A stretch of DNA of 5,859 nucleotides from Oscillospiraceae bacterium (GTDB taxonomy: Bacteria; Bacillota; Clostridia; Oscillospirales; Butyricicoccaceae). Shown one piece after another: positions 5,026 through 5,859 of the stretch. Numbering within the stretch: position 1 is the first letter of the stretch; the number at the start of each line of letters is the position of its first letter. The position numbers and the translations under genes were made by a program. The notes below the pieces were generated by a model. The model saw only the letters and a list, made by a program, of their open reading frames with translations, was not told the origin of the DNA and ran no database searches. Location: contig CADBTM010000049.1 of assembly GCA_902797555.1 (NCBI GenBank), positions 1 through 5,859 on the forward strand, given 5' to 3'.

Positions 5026-5463
5026 GTGAAGCACATCGATCTGTATACCGACGGGAGCTGTTCCGGCAACCCGGGTCCCGGGGGCTGGGGCGCGATCCTC
5101 ATCTACCGCGGCGTGGAAAAGGAGCTTTCCGGCGGGGAGAGCCAAACCACCAACAACCGGATGGAGCTGACGGCCGCCATTTCCGGCCTGCAGGCGCTCA
5201 AGGAGCCCTGCGCGGTCGATCTGTATACCGACAGTCAGTATATCGCCTCCGCCATCGAAAAGGGCTGGCTGCGCGGCTGGAAGGCCCGGGGCTGGAAAAA
5301 GGCGGACAAGTCCCCCGTCCTCAACCCCGACCTGTGGCAGGCGCTGGACGAGCAGCTTGCCATCCATGAAGTCACCCTCCATTGGGTGAAGGGGCATGCG
5401 GAAAACGAATACAACAACCGCTGCGACGCGCTCGCCGTGGCCGAGACAAAAAAGAGAAAGTAA
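5026..5463 (+). CDS. rnhA: Ribonuclease HI (145 aa)
   Basis: RNase HI cuts the RNA strand of RNA-DNA hybrids, removing R-loops and primers in the cytoplasm. All four catalytic carboxylates are visible: Asp9 (Y-T-D-G-S), Glu47 (N-N-R-M-E-L), Asp69 (Y-T-D-S-Q-Y) and Asp134 (R-C-D-A-L-A), plus the flexible-loop His124 (K-G-H-A). The basic handle region (W-x3-W-K-x-R-G-W-K, about 81-91) used for hybrid binding is present, so this is the bacterial HI type similar in layout to the E. coli enzyme, with a shorter C-terminus. The start is GTG at 5026, with AAGGAGG at 5013-5019, spacing 6. The frame is open further upstream but has no ribosome binding site there and overlaps nifS. The gene is monocistronic and divergent from nifS. 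Confidence 0.97.
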   Translation: MKHIDLYTDGSCSGNPGPGGWGAILIYRGVEKELSGGESQTTNNRMELTAAISGLQALKEPCAVDLYTDSQYIASAIEKGWLRGWKARGWKKADKSPVLNPDLWQALDEQLAIHEVTLHWVKGHAENEYNNRCDALAVAETKKRK

Positions 5464-5480
5464 GCGGCCTTTCTCGTCTT
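5454..5480 (+). terminator. Possible weak terminator overlapping the rnhA stop
   Basis: GAGAAAG (5454-5460), the last codons, pairs with CTTTCTC (5469-5475) around TAAGCGGC, which contains the stop codon. GTCTTCCCTCTT follows. The stem is short and the tail is only pyrimidine-rich, so efficiency is doubtful; hairpins further on may do the work. Confidence 0.35.
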
Positions 5481-5524
5481 CCCTCTTGCCTCCCTCTGAC
5501 GAGGGCACCCGCAGGGCGTGCCGA

Positions 5525-5582
5525 CCACCTTTTTGCCTTCCCCTTGAGGGGAAGGTGCCCGCGCAGCGGGCGGATGAGGTGG
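5525..5582. repeat. 58-bp element able to fold as a three-way junction
   Basis: CCACCT (5525-5530) pairs with AGGTGG (5577-5582) and encloses two perfect hairpins: CCTTCCCC-TTGA-GGGGAAGG (5536-5555) and GCCCGC-GCA-GCGGGC (5557-5571). The layout resembles the CCTTCCCC-TTGA-GGGGAAGG ... GATGAGGTGG intergenic repeats that I recall from other gut Clostridia. That recollection needs a search to confirm. Confidence 0.6.
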
Positions 5583-5669
5583 ACGCCGCGTTGCGGCGTA
5601 AGAGCTTCCGCCGTCTGCGGACGGCGGGAACGATCCACGCCGTTCCGGCGCGGGGGGCGTATGCGCCCC
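5583..5669. repeat. Tandem short-loop hairpins
   Basis: Directly abutting the previous element are ACGCCGC-GTT-GCGGCGT (5583-5599), CCGCCGTC-TGCG-GACGGCGG (5608-5627), CGCCG-TTC-CGGCG (5638-5650) and GGGGCG-TATG-CGCCCC (5654-5669). All have perfect stems of 5-8 bp. The string looks modular rather than random. Confidence 0.55.
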
Positions 5670-5672
5670 ACA

Positions 5673-5740
5673 TTTTCTCTTTCTTTCTTGAAGAAAGAGA
5701 AAACGTGCCGCGCCCGGTACAAAAGAGAAAGAAGCGCGGC
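5673..5740. repeat. 13-bp pyrimidine/purine hairpin followed by a GC-capped loop
   Basis: A perfect 13-bp stem pairs 5673-5685 (all C and T) with 5691-5703 (all A and G) around TCTTG. Next, GCCGCGC (5707-5713) pairs with GCGCGGC (5734-5740) around a 20-base loop that contains a purine tract similar to the 3' arm of the first stem. The first stem has no clear U-tract on either strand, so I call it a repeat rather than a terminator. Confidence 0.55.
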
Positions 5741-5785
5741 GGGGGGGTCCTTATACTGGGACGCGGGCACCCTCCGCCTCCGGTT

Positions 5786-5836
5786 GCAACATCGGCTCTG
5801 TCATCGCGCCTTCGCGCTCGCCAATCGCCGTGTTGC
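5786..5836. repeat. Imperfect inverted repeat near the window end
   Basis: GCAACA-T-CGGC (5786-5796) pairs with GCCG-TGTTGC (5827-5836), 10 bp with one bulged T. A small GCGC-CTTC-GCGC hairpin (5806-5817) lies in the loop. It may be a further module of the hairpin mosaic, or the edge of something continuing past the window. Confidence 0.45.
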
Positions 5837-5859
5837 TGCCCCTCCTTATTGCTCGCTTA

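Larger units (their letters stand above)
5464..5859. other. Gene-free hairpin-rich region to the window end
   Basis: I find no open frame here with family similarity or a ribosome binding site. The frames that stay open on the minus strand have low-complexity, Arg/Pro-rich translations typical of G+C-rich non-coding DNA. Instead the stretch is a series of hairpins with loops of mostly 3-5 bases, itemised separately. It begins with CCCTC-TGAC-GAGGG (5492-5505) and an imperfect GGCAC/GTGCC dyad (5504-5522). What lies beyond 5859 is unknown. Confidence 0.65.

Noticed and set aside
4833..5102. N-terminal extension of nifS to 4880 or 5102
   Set aside because: The promoter for nifS ends at 4881, so the transcript starts inside or after the ATG at 4880. 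The extension would also overlap the divergent rnhA start, and the family begins at about residue 1 of the 4832 start.
3672..5369. Very long open frame on the plus strand across nifS and into rnhA
   Set aside because: It is the antisense shadow of nifS and changes frame relative to rnhA. The nifS product has every catalytic residue and a proper start.
5372..5770. Minus-strand open frame at the 3' end
   Set aside because: It overlaps the end of rnhA and runs through inverted repeats. Its composition is Arg/Pro-rich with no recognisable domain.
5492..5836. CRISPR array or tRNA cluster suggested by repeated hairpins
   Set aside because: The hairpins differ in sequence and spacing and there are no identical repeats with spacers. 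The 58-bp element lacks tRNA features such as the T-loop sequence and the 7-bp acceptor stem.

Overview
The window looks like chromosomal DNA from a G+C-rich gut-type Clostridia species, probably Oscillospirales. This rests on the gene families (DegV, clostridial NifS/NifU pair, radical SAM/SPASM-like enzyme, RNase HI), strong AAGGAGG-type ribosome binding sites, sigma-A promoters with extended -10 boxes, and hairpin-rich intergenic repeats. The organism call is inference; no taxonomic marker is present.

Layout. Bases 1-395 (+) are the C-terminal part of a DegV-family fatty-acid-binding protein, followed by a strong terminator (460-490). A promoter at 523-551 drives a single gene for an unrecognised secreted lipoprotein (578-1759, +), which ends at a bidirectional terminator (1760-1800). 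The convergent gap up to 2007 holds a decayed second copy of the 3' end of the neighbouring radical SAM gene (1802-1870) and a run of perfect hairpins (1880-1993). On the minus strand, transcribed from a good promoter at 4909-4881, are nifS/iscS (4832-3666), nifU/iscU (3648-3196) and a radical SAM enzyme (3108-2008). Divergent from them, with its own promoter, is rnhA (5026-5463, +). The last ~400 bases (5464-5859) carry no gene I can support and are a mosaic of hairpin repeats.

How the genes work together. The cysteine desulfurase mobilises sulfur from cysteine, the NifU/IscU scaffold assembles the Fe-S cluster, and the next gene is an enzyme that needs a [4Fe-4S] cluster and probably an auxiliary one. 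Cluster supply and one consumer are thus plausibly co-expressed. The substrate of the radical SAM enzyme cannot be read from the window; no precursor peptide is visible.

I did not find a clear undescribed system. The most interesting signals are the duplicated, mostly synonymously diverged 3' end of the radical SAM gene with a 13-bp inverted repeat around the intact copy, the hairpin mosaics, and an exact 17-bp direct repeat coding for the two catalytic aspartate strands of RNase HI.
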